Source of the DNA: Paractinoplanes toevensis
GTDB taxonomy: Bacteria > Actinomycetota > Actinomycetes > Mycobacteriales > Micromonosporaceae
Assembly (NCBI RefSeq): GCF_018332695.1
Contig: NZ_BOQN01000050.1
Location: 124,001 to 188,000, forward strand
Direction: 5' to 3'
Length of the DNA stretch: 64,000 nt
Shown: one piece after another, positions 1 to 8,312 of the stretch
How the letters are laid out: each line of letters begins with the position of its first letter
Position numbering within the stretch: the first letter of the stretch is position 1
Translations under genes and position numbers: made by a program
Notes under the pieces: model-generated
The model's input: the letters and a program-made list of their open reading frames with translations, nothing else
Told to the model about the DNA's origin: nothing
Databases searched by the model: none

Positions 1-660
1 CACCTGGTGGCCGCGGCGCTCCACGAACAGGCGGGCCTGCTCCAGGTACCGGCGCTCGCCGGTGACCCGGTACAGCTCGACCAGCGCGGGCTCGATCTCC
101 GGGTGCCCGCACACCGACGTGATCCCGTCCGGGCCGAACGTCGCGCAGACGTGGTCGGCGGCGCGCGTCGCCACCCGGACCAGCTCGTCGTCGAGGCCGG
201 CGACCCGGGCCCGGGCCACGCCGGCCTGGATCAGGTGGCCGAACGAGTAGAGCTCATGCCCCCACTCCAGGTCGCTGTAGCGCGGGGCCTGGCCGGGCCG
301 GCCGAAGTTGGTGTTCAGGTAACCGTCGGCCTCCTGGGCGGCGGCGACCCGACGAACGATGCCCTTGAACCGCACCTCGAGGTCGGCGTCGCCGGTGCGG
401 CCGCACTCCCAGGCCATCGCCTCGAGCAGCTTGTAGACCTCGGTGTCGGAGAACTCGCGGCCGCGGCGGTCCTGCGGGCCGACCTCGAAGTTGGGCAGCC
501 AGCCGGCGCGCTCCAGCCACTGTTCGATGTGGGCGAGGGACGCCGTCCGGTTGGTCTCCTGACGCTGCTGCCAGAAACCGGGCTTCAGGCTGACCTCACG
601 CAGTCCGAGCGGACGCAGCCGGCCGGCACTGGGGGCAGCGGGGGTGGCAATCTCATTCAC
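1..660 (-). CDS. GH127 (DUF1680) beta-L-arabinofuranosidase, partial at window edge
   Basis: The first 220 codons of a glycoside hydrolase are visible, read from a GTG at 660; the C-terminus lies outside the window. Family signs are GFW near residue 28, SDTEVYKLLE near 70, DGYLNT near 111 and WGHELYSFGH near 132, all typical of the (alpha/alpha)6-barrel GH127/DUF1680 family, which removes beta-L-arabinofuranosyl units from oligosaccharides. There is no signal peptide, so it should act in the cytoplasm on imported sugar. The start lies 5 nt after the stop of the upstream permease gene, so this is the last gene of the ABC transporter operon. The catalytic Cys/Glu region is not in the visible part. 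The family call is solid; the exact substrate is inferred. Confidence 0.85.
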   Translation of the reverse strand, partial: MNEIATPAAPSAGRLRPLGLREVSLKPGFWQQRQETNRTASLAHIEQWLERAGWLPNFEVGPQDRRGREFSDTEVYKLLEAMAWECGRTGDADLEVRFKGIVRRVAAAQEADGYLNTNFGRPGQAPRYSDLEWGHELYSFGHLIQAGVARARVAGLDDELVRVATRAADHVCATFGPDGITSVCGHPEIEPALVELYRVTGERRYLEQARLFVERRGHQV

Positions 661-665
661 GTGTG

Positions 666-1472
666 TCAACCCTTGAGTGCGCCGGACATGAACCCGCGGA
701 CGTAATGCCGCTGGAGGGCGAGGAAGAGCACGATGCAGGGCAGCGCCAGCACGACCACACCGGCCTCGGTGGCGCCGTAGTCGACGATCCCCATCACCTG
801 CTGGCGCATGTTGGCCACGGCCAGCGGCAAGGGCACCTTCTCCGAGTCGCTGATCAGCACGAGCGGGGTGATGAAGTCGTTCCAGGCGGCCAGGAAGGCG
901 AAGATGCCCACGGTCACCAGGCCCGGGCGTACGGCCGGCAGCAGGATGTGCAGCAGGGCCCGGAAGTTGCCGCAGCCGTCGATCAGCGCCGACTCGCGCA
1001 GCTCCCCCGGGATCGCCTCGAACGAGATCCGCATCATGAACACCGCGAACGGCAGCTGGAACATGGTCAGCACCAGCGACAGCCCGACCAGCGAGTTCTG
1101 CAGCCCGAGGTCGTTGAGCAGCACGTACAGCGGAATCAGCAGGGTCGCGTACGGAACCATCAGGATGGCCAGGGTGACCAGGAACAGCGCGTTGCGGCCG
1201 GGGAAGGTGAACATCGCGAACGCGTAGCCACCGAACGCGGACACCGCGAGGGTGAACACGACGGTCATCAGCGACACCGCGGTCGAGTTCAGCAGGTACT
1301 GCCCGATGCCGGCCTGGTAGTTGGCCAGGGTCTGGTAGTTGCCGAAGCCCCAGCCGTGCACCTGGGCGGTGCCGGCCTGCGGGCTGACCGACGCCACCGC
1401 GGCCCAGACGAGCGGAAAAAGGAACAGCAGAGCCAGCGCGCCGGTCAGGACGCGCGATCCAGTGCGCAGCAT
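666..1472 (-). CDS. Carbohydrate ABC transporter permease, MalG family
   Basis: A 268-residue inner-membrane permease of the MalG/LacG type, with about six hydrophobic segments. The EAA loop that docks the ATPase reads ESALIDGCG followed by ILLP at about residues 165-185, and the C-terminus ends in the typical RGFMSGALKG. Its ATG overlaps the stop of the other permease gene by 4 bp (ATGA), so the two are translationally coupled. It should form the heterodimeric channel for an arabinoside or arabino-oligosaccharide, given the following GH127 gene. No ATPase gene accompanies the operon, which is common in actinobacteria that use a shared MsiK-type ATPase. Confidence 0.93.
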   Translation of the reverse strand: MLRTGSRVLTGALALLFLFPLVWAAVASVSPQAGTAQVHGWGFGNYQTLANYQAGIGQYLLNSTAVSLMTVVFTLAVSAFGGYAFAMFTFPGRNALFLVTLAILMVPYATLLIPLYVLLNDLGLQNSLVGLSLVLTMFQLPFAVFMMRISFEAIPGELRESALIDGCGNFRALLHILLPAVRPGLVTVGIFAFLAAWNDFITPLVLISDSEKVPLPLAVANMRQQVMGIVDYGATEAGVVVLALPCIVLFLALQRHYVRGFMSGALKG

Positions 1473-2383
1473 CAGTTCTCCTTGCCGCGAAGGCCTCGGA
1501 ACTGCACGACATTGATGATCAGCAGGGCGCCCAGCACCAGGATCGACAGCGCGGCCGCCCGGCCGAGGTCGTTGCGGCCCTGGAACGCGGAGTTGTAGAC
1601 CAGCTGGACGATGGTGATGGTGCTGTTGTCCGGGCCGCCCTTGGTGAGGATGTAGAACTGGTCGAAGGCCAGCAGCGAACCGGTGACGCACATGATCGTG
1701 CTGAGCGCCAGGGACGGCCGCAGCAGCGGCAGGGTGATCCGGCGGAACGTCTGCCACCGGTTGGCGCCGTCCAGCAGCGCCGCCTCGTACACGTCGCCGG
1801 AGATGCTCTGCAGCCCGACCAGCAGCAGGAGCATGTAGAAGCCGGCGTACCGCCAGACGATCAGCACCACCGTGGACCAGAGCGCCGATATCGGCGTACC
1901 CAGGAAGGAGATTGGTTTGTCGGTGAAGCCGAGCAGCGGGCTGCTCTGCGGCGAGTAGAGGGCGTAGAACAGCAGCGACGCGGAGGCCAGGCCGAGGGCC
2001 GACGGCACCAGGAACGACGTCCGCAGGAAACCGGTCCAGCGGCTCGACTCCTGCACCAGCAGCGCCAGTCCGAGGGCCAGCACCAGCAGGATGACCGTGG
2101 TGACCACGGTGTACTTGACGGTGAACCACACCGCCGGCCACAACAGCCCGTCGTCCAGCGCGGACCGGAAGTTCTTCCCGGAGTTCCAGCCCTGGTCACC
2201 GGTGAACAGCTTCCAGTCGGAGACCGACATCCGGGCCACGATCCCGATCGGGACGACGAAGAAGATCAGGACGAAGAGGGCGGTGGGGGCGGCGTACCCC
2301 CACCCCGCCAGCGACGACGTCCAGCGCCGCCGCCGGCTGGGGTGGGACTCCGCCGCGATCGCGGGGAGGCTGCGCACGGTCAC
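1472..2383 (-). CDS. Carbohydrate ABC transporter permease, MalF/UgpA family
   Basis: A 303-residue permease with a short cytoplasmic N-terminus, a first membrane segment at about residues 30-50 and five further segments. The EAA loop reads YEAALLDGANRWQ followed by ITLPLL at about residues 210-235. I chose the GTG at 2383 because it overlaps the stop codon of the binding-protein gene by 4 bp (GTGA), matching the ATGA overlap at its own 3' end; a second GTG lies two codons downstream at 2377. It pairs with the MalG-type permease encoded immediately after it. Confidence 0.93.
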   Translation of the reverse strand: MTVRSLPAIAAESHPSRRRRWTSSLAGWGYAAPTALFVLIFFVVPIGIVARMSVSDWKLFTGDQGWNSGKNFRSALDDGLLWPAVWFTVKYTVVTTVILLVLALGLALLVQESSRWTGFLRTSFLVPSALGLASASLLFYALYSPQSSPLLGFTDKPISFLGTPISALWSTVVLIVWRYAGFYMLLLLVGLQSISGDVYEAALLDGANRWQTFRRITLPLLRPSLALSTIMCVTGSLLAFDQFYILTKGGPDNSTITIVQLVYNSAFQGRNDLGRAAALSILVLGALLIINVVQFRGLRGKEN

Positions 2384-3702
2384 TGCTGGCCGAGAACCTT
2401 GGTGATGGCCTCGTTGTCCTTGTCCAGGTTGGCGCCGTCGCCGTACACCTGGTTGCGGAACAGGGTGACCCACGGGCTGCCCGGCGCGTTGAATGCCTGC
2501 TGGAAGTTGATCGCCACCGGGACCTTGCTGGCCGGGTTGGCGGCGACCTCGTTGACCAGCGCCACCCGCGGGTCCTTGGCCGAGTAGGTGTTCTTGGTCA
2601 GGTCGCTGCGCGCCACCGAGGTGTTGTTCGCGGCCAGCACGTCGACCTGGCCCTTCTCGGACATCATCCAGGAGAGGAAGTTCCAGGCCTGCTGGCCCTT
2701 CTTCGAGTCCTTGGAGACGCCGATGCCGTCGCCACCGACGAAGGTGGAGGCACCGCCGCTGACCCCCGGGATCGCGGTCACGCCGACCTTGACGGTCTTG
2801 TCCGCGGTGGGCAGCAGCGTCGCCGGGTACGGCATCACGCCGATCTTGCCCTGCTGGAACGCCGCGACCCAGGTGGCGCCGGTGTCGTCCTTGGAGCCCG
2901 GGGCGATCGCGCCGGCCGCCTGCAGTTCGTGCCAGGTGCGGTAGACCTCCTTCGCCGCGGTGCCGTTGAGCAGCGAAGTGGTGCCCTCGGGGTTCATGAC
3001 CTCCTCGCCACTGGCCCAGACCATCGGGAACCAGGTGAAGACGCCGCAACCGCCGCAGTTGCCGCCGAAGTAGGTGCCGTTGACGCCCGGCTTGTTGAGC
3101 TTCTGGACGGCGATGGCCTGGTCCTTGAACTCCGCGAGGGTCGTCGGACCCTTCTCCGGGTCGAGGCCGGCCTGCTTGTAGAGGTCCTTGTTCCAGAACA
3201 TCACCGAAAGATCAAGAACGAAGGGCAGGACATACTTCTTGCTCTCGTACGTGCCGGCGTCCAGATGGGCCTTGTTGATTTTGTCGGCGTACGGCAGCGC
3301 CGCGATGCTGTCGGTCAGGTCGGCGAACAGTCCGGCCTTCGCCCAGTTGGGCACGTAGACGATGTCCGCCGCGAACAGGTCGGGCAGATCACCGCTGCCG
3401 GCCGCCGCACCCACCTTGGCGACATAGTCGTCATTAGGCACGATGGTGAGCTTCACCTGGTTCTTGTGACTGGCGTTGTACGCCTCGACCAGAGCCTTGG
3501 CCTGCAGCTCCAGCGGTGCACGGGTCCACAGCGCCAGCTCCGAGCCGTCGTCGACGCCATCGACGCCGGCCGCGGCCGGGGCGGCGCCCGAGCCCTTGTC
3601 GCCGTCGTCGCCGCCGCAGGCGGTGAGTGCGGTCAGAGAAAGTGCCGACACGGCGATCCCGGCGATCGCCCTACGAATGGTGGTGGATATGTCGAACCGC
3701 AC
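2380..3702 (-). CDS. Extracellular sugar-binding lipoprotein of an ABC transporter
   Basis: A 440-residue SBP_bac_1 family lipoprotein, first gene of the operon. The N-terminus has a charged stretch, a hydrophobic core and the lipobox LTAC at about residue 28, followed by a Gly/Asp-rich linker, so it should be lipid-anchored outside the membrane. I chose the GTG at 3702 because GGAGG lies 6 nt upstream; longer readings lack a signal sequence at the N-terminus. Body motifs such as GGDGIGVSKDSKKGQQAWNF fit family-1 sugar-binding proteins. Together with the downstream permeases and GH127 it probably captures arabinose-containing oligosaccharides. Ligand identity is an inference from neighbours. 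Confidence 0.92.
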   Translation of the reverse strand: MRFDISTTIRRAIAGIAVSALSLTALTACGGDDGDKGSGAAPAAAGVDGVDDGSELALWTRAPLELQAKALVEAYNASHKNQVKLTIVPNDDYVAKVGAAAGSGDLPDLFAADIVYVPNWAKAGLFADLTDSIAALPYADKINKAHLDAGTYESKKYVLPFVLDLSVMFWNKDLYKQAGLDPEKGPTTLAEFKDQAIAVQKLNKPGVNGTYFGGNCGGCGVFTWFPMVWASGEEVMNPEGTTSLLNGTAAKEVYRTWHELQAAGAIAPGSKDDTGATWVAAFQQGKIGVMPYPATLLPTADKTVKVGVTAIPGVSGGASTFVGGDGIGVSKDSKKGQQAWNFLSWMMSEKGQVDVLAANNTSVARSDLTKNTYSAKDPRVALVNEVAANPASKVPVAINFQQAFNAPGSPWVTLFRNQVYGDGANLDKDNEAITKVLGQQ

Positions 3703-3710
3703 GATGTCCT

Positions 3711-3728
3711 CCGAAAGAAGATTTTCGG
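3711..3728. promoter_or_regulatory. Putative LacI-family operator 1
   Basis: The inverted repeat CCGAAAGAAGATTTTCGG (arms CCGAAA and TTTCGG) lies directly upstream of the ribosome-binding site of the binding-protein gene, in the divergent region shared with a LacI-family repressor gene. Placement fits repression of the operon; binding is inferred. Confidence 0.5.
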
Positions 3729-3826
3729 GCCGTTTCGGTGTTGACGTCGCGCCAGGTACTCTGATCCTGCGGTGCCGCGCAGTACAAAGCAGCTGAAGGG
3801 CGTTTTCCGGGGGAGTTTGCGGAAGA

Positions 3827-3843
3827 CCGAAAAGGTTTTCAGG
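3827..3843. promoter_or_regulatory. Putative LacI-family operator 2
   Basis: An imperfect inverted repeat, CCGAAAAGGTTTTCAGG, centred 33 bp before the start of the LacI gene. Its arms resemble those of the repeat at 3711-3728, so the repressor may also control its own gene. Confidence 0.4.
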
Positions 3844-3866
3844 AACGTAATACGGAGGAAAAACCG

Positions 3867-4922
3867 TTGTCAAGAGGCTCGACTGAGCAGCCCTCCACCG
3901 CGGACGGTCCACGACAGACCGGCCGGGCCACGCTGCGTGACGTCGCCAAGCTCGCCGGCGTCTCCATCGCCACCGCGTCGAAGGCGCTCAACAACCAGCC
4001 GCAGGTCCGCGCCGAGACCCGGACCAGGGTCCTTCAGGCCGCGGAGCAGCTGTCGTTCTCGCCCAACACCCTCGCCCAGGGGTTGATCACACAGCGCAGC
4101 GGAACGGTCGGCCTGCTGACCTCCGACCTGGAAGGCCGATTCTCGATTCCGATCCTGATGGGCGCCGAGGACGCGTTCGGCTCCGACCAGACGTCAGTGT
4201 TCCTCTGCGACGCGCGAGGCGACAATCTGCGCGAACGGCATCATCTGCGCGCGCTGCTGTCCCGCCGGGTCGACGGGCTGATCGTCGTAGGCGCCCGCCC
4301 CGACGCCCGGCCCTCCCTGGGCCGCGACCTGCCGGTGCCGGTCATCTACGCCTACTCCCCCTCCGACGACCCGGCCGACCTGTCCCTGGTAACCGACAAC
4401 GTCGGCGGCGGCAGAATGGCCGTAGACCACCTGATCCGGCACGGCCGGCGGCGAATCGCCCACATCACCGGCGACCCGTCCTACGGGGCCGCGCAGGACA
4501 GGGCCAGGGGCGCCCTGGACCGGCTGGCCGAGGAAGGCTTGCCGCTGGCCGGCGACCAGGTGTGGTTCGGCGCATGGTCCGAGGCGTGGGGCCGAGGCGC
4601 GACCCGCATGCTGCTACAACGAGACCCCGACATCGACGCCATCTTCGCCGGCTCCGACGAGATAGCCCGAGGCGTCCTGGACGTACTGCACCAGGAAAAA
4701 CTAGCGGTCCCCACCCAGGTAGCGGTGATCGGCTTCGACAACTGGAACATCCTCGCCGTCAACGCCCGCCCACCACTGACCACCATCGACATGAACCTGG
4801 AGGCACTGGGCCGACTGGCCGCCCAACGCCTTTTCGCAGCCATCGACGGCACCCTGGGCTCCGGCGTAGAGACCGTCGCACCCCGCCTGATCACCCGGGA
4901 GTCCACAGCCCCACTCGACTGA
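3867..4922 (+). CDS. LacI-family transcriptional repressor of the arabinoside operon
   Basis: A 351-residue regulator. The N-terminal helix-turn-helix is RDVAKLAGVSIATASKAL at about residues 24-41, followed by the hinge helix region SPNTLAQGL, then a periplasmic-binding-protein-like effector domain (GLLTSDLEGRFS, VIGFDNWN, TTIDMNLEALGR). Translation starts at TTG 3867, supported by GGAGG at 3854-3858. It is divergent from the binding-protein operon and should repress it until the imported sugar binds. The two CCGAAA-type inverted repeats between the genes are the likely binding sites. Confidence 0.92.
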   Translation: MSRGSTEQPSTADGPRQTGRATLRDVAKLAGVSIATASKALNNQPQVRAETRTRVLQAAEQLSFSPNTLAQGLITQRSGTVGLLTSDLEGRFSIPILMGAEDAFGSDQTSVFLCDARGDNLRERHHLRALLSRRVDGLIVVGARPDARPSLGRDLPVPVIYAYSPSDDPADLSLVTDNVGGGRMAVDHLIRHGRRRIAHITGDPSYGAAQDRARGALDRLAEEGLPLAGDQVWFGAWSEAWGRGATRMLLQRDPDIDAIFAGSDEIARGVLDVLHQEKLAVPTQVAVIGFDNWNILAVNARPPLTTIDMNLEALGRLAAQRLFAAIDGTLGSGVETVAPRLITRESTAPLD

Positions 4923-4984
4923 CGCAGCTCCGCAGCGTGGGCCGATCTCGCCCAGGCCGGCCGGGCACGATTGCTGCCCGGTCT

Positions 4985-6229
4985 TCAGGCCCCGAAATCC
5001 TGCCGCGAGCCACTCGGTCCGTCCCTGACGAGCCCATGATCCGGCAGGGCCCACCTGCCGCACTGCGACGGGCAGCGAATTCGGGCAGGCCGGGAGGCGG
5101 CCGCGCTTGTTTTCGCTGTCGTCGAGGACGCTTTCGCGGCGCCCGACTTTGTTTCCGATACGGGCGGTCCGCGCATTCCGACAACGCTCGGTCTGGTCAA
5201 TTGCGCGAGGGTCACGGCATTATTTCCAAGGCGATTACTCGGGGCTCGGCGCCTGTTCTTCGCGCGTGTCGGCCGGCTCCCGACCATGGCTGTTCTGTCG
5301 TGGCGTGCCCGGAGCCGCCGCCGGCGCTGGGCCGCCGCAACGGATGAGGCCGGCGGCGCATGCCGGTCGAGGTTGCCTTCAGATCGCCGTCGGGGGTCGG
5401 CTGCGCGACGGCTTCGAACGGGTTGACATAGTCCGCCCGGTTCGCGGAATCCTTGGTGACAGCCCGCGAGATCAGCGTGGTCGTCGACGCCCTGACTACC
5501 GGTGGGTGTGGCCTGAAGCGCAGACACAGCCAGACCGCCCAGATCGCTGCGGCCAGGGCCTTGGATCCGACCTGGGCGCTCAGCCCGCCCCGGGCCCTCA
5601 GCTCGACTTCGACCTTCGGTCCGACCCGGGCCCTCAACCCCGCCCGGGCCTTCAACCCGACCTGGGCCCTCAACCCGACCCAGGCCCTCAACCCTGCCCG
5701 GGCCTTCAACCCGACCCAGGCCCTCAACCCGGCCTGGGCCTTCAACCCGGCCCGGGCCCTCAACCCGACCCGGGCCTCCGGTCCGGCCTGGGCCCTCAGC
5801 CCGACCTAGGCCCTCAGCCCAACTTGGGCCTTCGGTCCGACCCGGGCCCTCAACTAAGCCTGGGCCTTCGATCTCACCCGGGCCCGGGGTGTGGCCGGAC
5901 GGTCGCTCGTGACCCGGCGGCCGATCTTGGCCGGTCGAGATTTCGAGGCCGGCTGCCGAGGGAGACGGCGAGCGCTCGCGGGTGGCCTGGTCCGGCCAGA
6001 TCAGCGGTGGGACACGGTCGTCCGAATCGTGCAGGCCCAACTCTCCGCAGGCGCGGGAACAGCCGTGCGACCGGCACAGTTTCCGCGCATGGCGCCGTAA
6101 TAGACCCCACCGCCGATGGCGTTCATGTTCACAACGAAATTCTTCTCTGCCCGCCCAATAATTACGTGCTTTTGTGCGGTCGCGCATAGCGGCAACTTCA
6201 GTTCTGGTGAAGAACTCCAGCTGCCTCAT
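4985..6229 (-). CDS. RQLEFFT-family hypothetical protein with tandem hexapeptide repeats
   Basis: A 414-residue reading frame. The first 60 residues are ordered and charged, with the motif RQLEFFTRTEVAAMRDRT followed by a RNYWAGREEFRCEHERHR segment. I recognise this N-terminus as one shared by uncharacterised actinobacterial proteins with low-complexity tails. From about residue 117 to 225 it consists of about 18 hexapeptides of consensus G-P-G-R-V-E, encoded by an 18-bp minisatellite. The remaining roughly 190 residues are Arg/Ala/Ser-rich and may not be a functional domain; the true stop could differ if an indel is present. The ATG at 6229 follows a GATAAT hexamer at 6236-6241 on the minus strand with no ribosome-binding site, suggesting a leaderless transcript. 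All frames are open through the repeat, so only the N-terminus strongly supports coding. Function is unknown. Confidence 0.55.
   Translation of the reverse strand: MRQLEFFTRTEVAAMRDRTKARNYWAGREEFRCEHERHRRWGLLRRHARKLCRSHGCSRACGELGLHDSDDRVPPLIWPDQATRERSPSPSAAGLEISTGQDRPPGHERPSGHTPGPGEIEGPGLVEGPGRTEGPSWAEGLGRAEGPGRTGGPGRVEGPGRVEGPGRVEGLGRVEGPGRVEGLGRVEGPGRVEGPGGVEGPGRTEGRSRAEGPGRAERPGRIQGPGRSDLGGLAVSALQATPTGSQGVDDHADLAGCHQGFREPGGLCQPVRSRRAADPRRRSEGNLDRHAPPASSVAAAQRRRRLRARHDRTAMVGSRPTRAKNRRRAPSNRLGNNAVTLAQLTRPSVVGMRGPPVSETKSGAAKASSTTAKTSAAASRPARIRCPSQCGRWALPDHGLVRDGPSGSRQDFGA
5556..5879. repeat. 18-bp minisatellite, about 18 units
   Basis: Head-to-tail units of consensus GGGCCCTCAACCCGACCC (plus strand), 18 copies with 1-7 substitutions each and no length changes. 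Keeping a period divisible by three agrees with coding on the minus strand as G-P-G-R-V-E hexapeptides. Confidence 0.95.
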
Positions 6230-6356
6230 GAATAAATTATCCCGCACCCGGACGACCATTCGCCAACAGATGATCATGCCAATACCGGGAATTCGATGAC
6301 CGCCGCCGAGCAAGTAGCCAGGGGCGCCGCGATCATGGTGAGATAGGTTCAACGGC

Positions 6357-6797
6357 ATGGCGGACAAGACGCAGCGCTCCGTGGCCCTGCAGCGCACCGG
6401 CCTCGGCCAGTACGAGGTAAGCAACACCCGCGGCGGCACGATAACGATCGGCACCGGCGACGGCAGCGACTTCACCCCGGTCGAGCTGCTGCTCGCGGCG
6501 CTCGGTGGCTGCACCGGCGCCGATGTCGACTACATCACCAGTAAGCGCGCGGAGCCGGACAGCTTCTCCGTCCACGTCACCGGCGACAAAATCCGCGACG
6601 AGACCGCCGGCAATCGGCTGATCAACCTGGCCATCGAGCTAGGCATCACGTTCCCGGAAGGCGCCGCCGGCGACGCGGCCCGGCAGGCGCTGCCGCGCGC
6701 GGTGCAAATGTCGCACGACCGGCTCTGCACCGTCTCGCGAACGGTCGAGCTCGGCACTCCGGTCAACACCCACACCGCACCGCCGCCAACCGACTGA
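6357..6797 (+). CDS. OsmC-family peroxiredoxin-like protein
   Basis: A 146-residue OsmC/Ohr-superfamily protein. The two conserved cysteines are present: one in LAALGGCTGADV at about residue 52 and one in SHDRLCTVSR at about residue 122. Proteins of this fold reduce organic hydroperoxides with paired cysteines at the dimer interface in the cytoplasm. It has no operon partner; its 3' end overlaps the end of the convergent DUF2283 gene by about 35 bp. The ATG at 6357 is the only sensible start. Confidence 0.9.
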   Translation: MADKTQRSVALQRTGLGQYEVSNTRGGTITIGTGDGSDFTPVELLLAALGGCTGADVDYITSKRAEPDSFSVHVTGDKIRDETAGNRLINLAIELGITFPEGAAGDAARQALPRAVQMSHDRLCTVSRTVELGTPVNTHTAPPPTD

Positions 6798-7164
6798 GCG
6801 GCCGGGCCGTGGCGTTTCGTGACGCTTGTGCCGCCCGTGGTGCGCCATGACCAAAGTCGGCGATCACAGCGGCCAGGAAATAGCTTGCGGCGTGGGGAGC
6901 GAGCCGGGCCCAGGAAACGCCCTTCGAACATGATCGTCCGTTCGTTGCGACGACGGCAAAGTAAGCGCTGAGGCTGATCCGCTGCTGCCATGGCAGCCGC
7001 ACTATCTCCACGCCCAGCAGCCGTCCCTCGATGTCGAATTCGAGAACGATATCGCCGCGGCCCGGGTGCTCTACGACGAGATTCTCGACGGCCGATCCAT
7101 CGGGCATGTCCTCTTCGATGGCGATGTGGGCGACGTTCGCCTCGCTGTCGTACTTGAACCGCAT
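6763..7164 (-). CDS. DUF2283 family protein with atypical C-terminal extension
   Basis: The first 57 residues (MRFKYDSEANVAHIAIEE up to GVEIVRLP) match the small DUF2283/YuzE family, whose members are usually only 60-75 residues. Here the frame runs on to 133 residues with an unrelated tail that ends inside the 3' end of the convergent OsmC gene. The tail may be a read-through product after loss of the original stop. Start ATG 7164 is chosen because family homology begins there; the ribosome-binding site is weak. Function of the family is unknown. Confidence 0.6.
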   Translation of the reverse strand: MRFKYDSEANVAHIAIEEDMPDGSAVENLVVEHPGRGDIVLEFDIEGRLLGVEIVRLPWQQRISLSAYFAVVATNGRSCSKGVSWARLAPHAASYFLAAVIADFGHGAPRAAQASRNATARPLSRLAAVRCGC

Positions 7165-7286
7165 GAGGCATGTCCCGCCGCCTTGGCGATATTCCGTTGG
7201 AACATGGCACCCGCGCCCATGTCGACGGCTCCGCAGCGCTCCTAGGTTCAAGGCGCACCGTCCCGTCGGCGAGATGATGAGTGGAC

Positions 7287-7688
7287 ATGTTGCGTTACGT
7301 CGTACCGGTAGTCATTGGGCTCATCTGGGCCGGAGCCTGCTCGCTCATTCCCGAGCCGCATCGCCGCCGATTCAACGCGGTTGTCGTCGGGGGTGCCGGA
7401 GCCGCGTACATCAGTGGTGGCAGTTTTGGTCTGGGCGAGCTCGCCTTCACCGCGCTGATGACCGCCGTCGCCTACATCGGACTGCGATCGTGGGCTTTCA
7501 TCGGTATCGGCTGGCTCCTGCACACCGTCTGGGACGTCCTGCATCACCGGCGTGGCGACCCGTTGATCCCGTCAGTGCACGACTCGTCATTCGGATGCGC
7601 CATCTGTGACCCGGTGATCGCCCTCTGGTGTTTCACCGGCGGGCGATCTCCGAAGGCCCTCCTAGCCTTTCAAAAGGCGGGTGAGTGA
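7287..7688 (+). CDS. DUF6010 family small membrane protein
   Basis: A 133-residue protein with about four hydrophobic segments (RYVVPVVIGLIWAGACSL at the N-terminus, AFTALMTAVAYIGL, WAFIGIGWLLHTVW) and the conserved C-terminal block HDSSFGCAICDPVIALWCF. I recognise this as the DUF6010 family of unknown function in actinobacteria. ATG 7287 is preferred, although an in-frame GTG at 7281 is possible; neither has a strong ribosome-binding site. Its 3' end overlaps the convergent gene by 27 bp. Confidence 0.75.
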   Translation: MLRYVVPVVIGLIWAGACSLIPEPHRRRFNAVVVGGAGAAYISGGSFGLGELAFTALMTAVAYIGLRSWAFIGIGWLLHTVWDVLHHRRGDPLIPSVHDSSFGCAICDPVIALWCFTGGRSPKALLAFQKAGE

Positions 7689-8312
7689 CCAGCGGCGGGC
7701 CAGGGTGGTCACGGCGGCGAAGCCGGCGATCGACAGTGCGATCTCGATCAGGACGATGGAGATCGCGGTGCTGTAGCCGGTCGCGCGGGCGAACAGCATG
7801 AGAAGCGGGACCATGACGATCGCGCTCAGCGGGACCAGCACGGTGATCGCCGCCGCGGTGCGGCCGATGGCGGGGACGTGGCGGAGCAGGATCAGTACGC
7901 CGATGACCGCGCCGGCCAGGGCGACCAGCCCGATGCCGCCGTAGTAGATGCCGGCCGCGACCGCCACGGGCGCGTTGAAGTCGCCCGGCAGGTTGAACAG
8001 CCGCACCAGGATCATGTAGAGCCCGGCCACGACGAGCACCCCGACAAGCACTCCGACCACCGCACCGGCCAGCGCGGTCGCGGCGATCTGGCCGTAGCGC
8101 GCCGGCACATGCCGCACCCCGGACTCCTCGACCAGCCGGCGGGCGAAGACGGTGACGTCACCGTCGATCAGCTGGTCGGCGGGCACGCCGTCGGCCACCG
8201 CGGCTTCGAGGTCGAGCCGCAGGTCGGCGGCGAGTGCCTGACGGTCCCGCGCGGGCACGCCCAGCCGGCGCCACTCCTGGCCGGCGGCGGTGATGGCCTC
8301 GTCGATGGTCAT
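7662..8312 (-). CDS. PadR-coupled membrane protein of unknown function
   Basis: A 216-residue protein: a soluble N-terminal domain of about 85 residues (MTIDEAITAAGQEWRRLG onward, like the prefix domains of PadR-linked permeases), then five hydrophobic segments, several Gly/Ala/Val-rich. ATG 8312 overlaps the PadR stop by 4 bp (ATGA), so expression is coupled to the regulator. This pairing of a PadR repressor with a small membrane protein is a common stress-sensing arrangement in Gram-positive bacteria. The actual role is not known. Confidence 0.75.
   Translation of the reverse strand: MTIDEAITAAGQEWRRLGVPARDRQALAADLRLDLEAAVADGVPADQLIDGDVTVFARRLVEESGVRHVPARYGQIAATALAGAVVGVLVGVLVVAGLYMILVRLFNLPGDFNAPVAVAAGIYYGGIGLVALAGAVIGVLILLRHVPAIGRTAAAITVLVPLSAIVMVPLLMLFARATGYSTAISIVLIEIALSIAGFAAVTTLARRWSLTRLLKG

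Noticed and set aside
5107..6189. Plus-strand open frame through the 18-bp repeat
   Set aside because: An 18-bp array opens all frames; the plus-strand flanks show no coherent protein, while the minus strand has a recognisable N-terminal domain.
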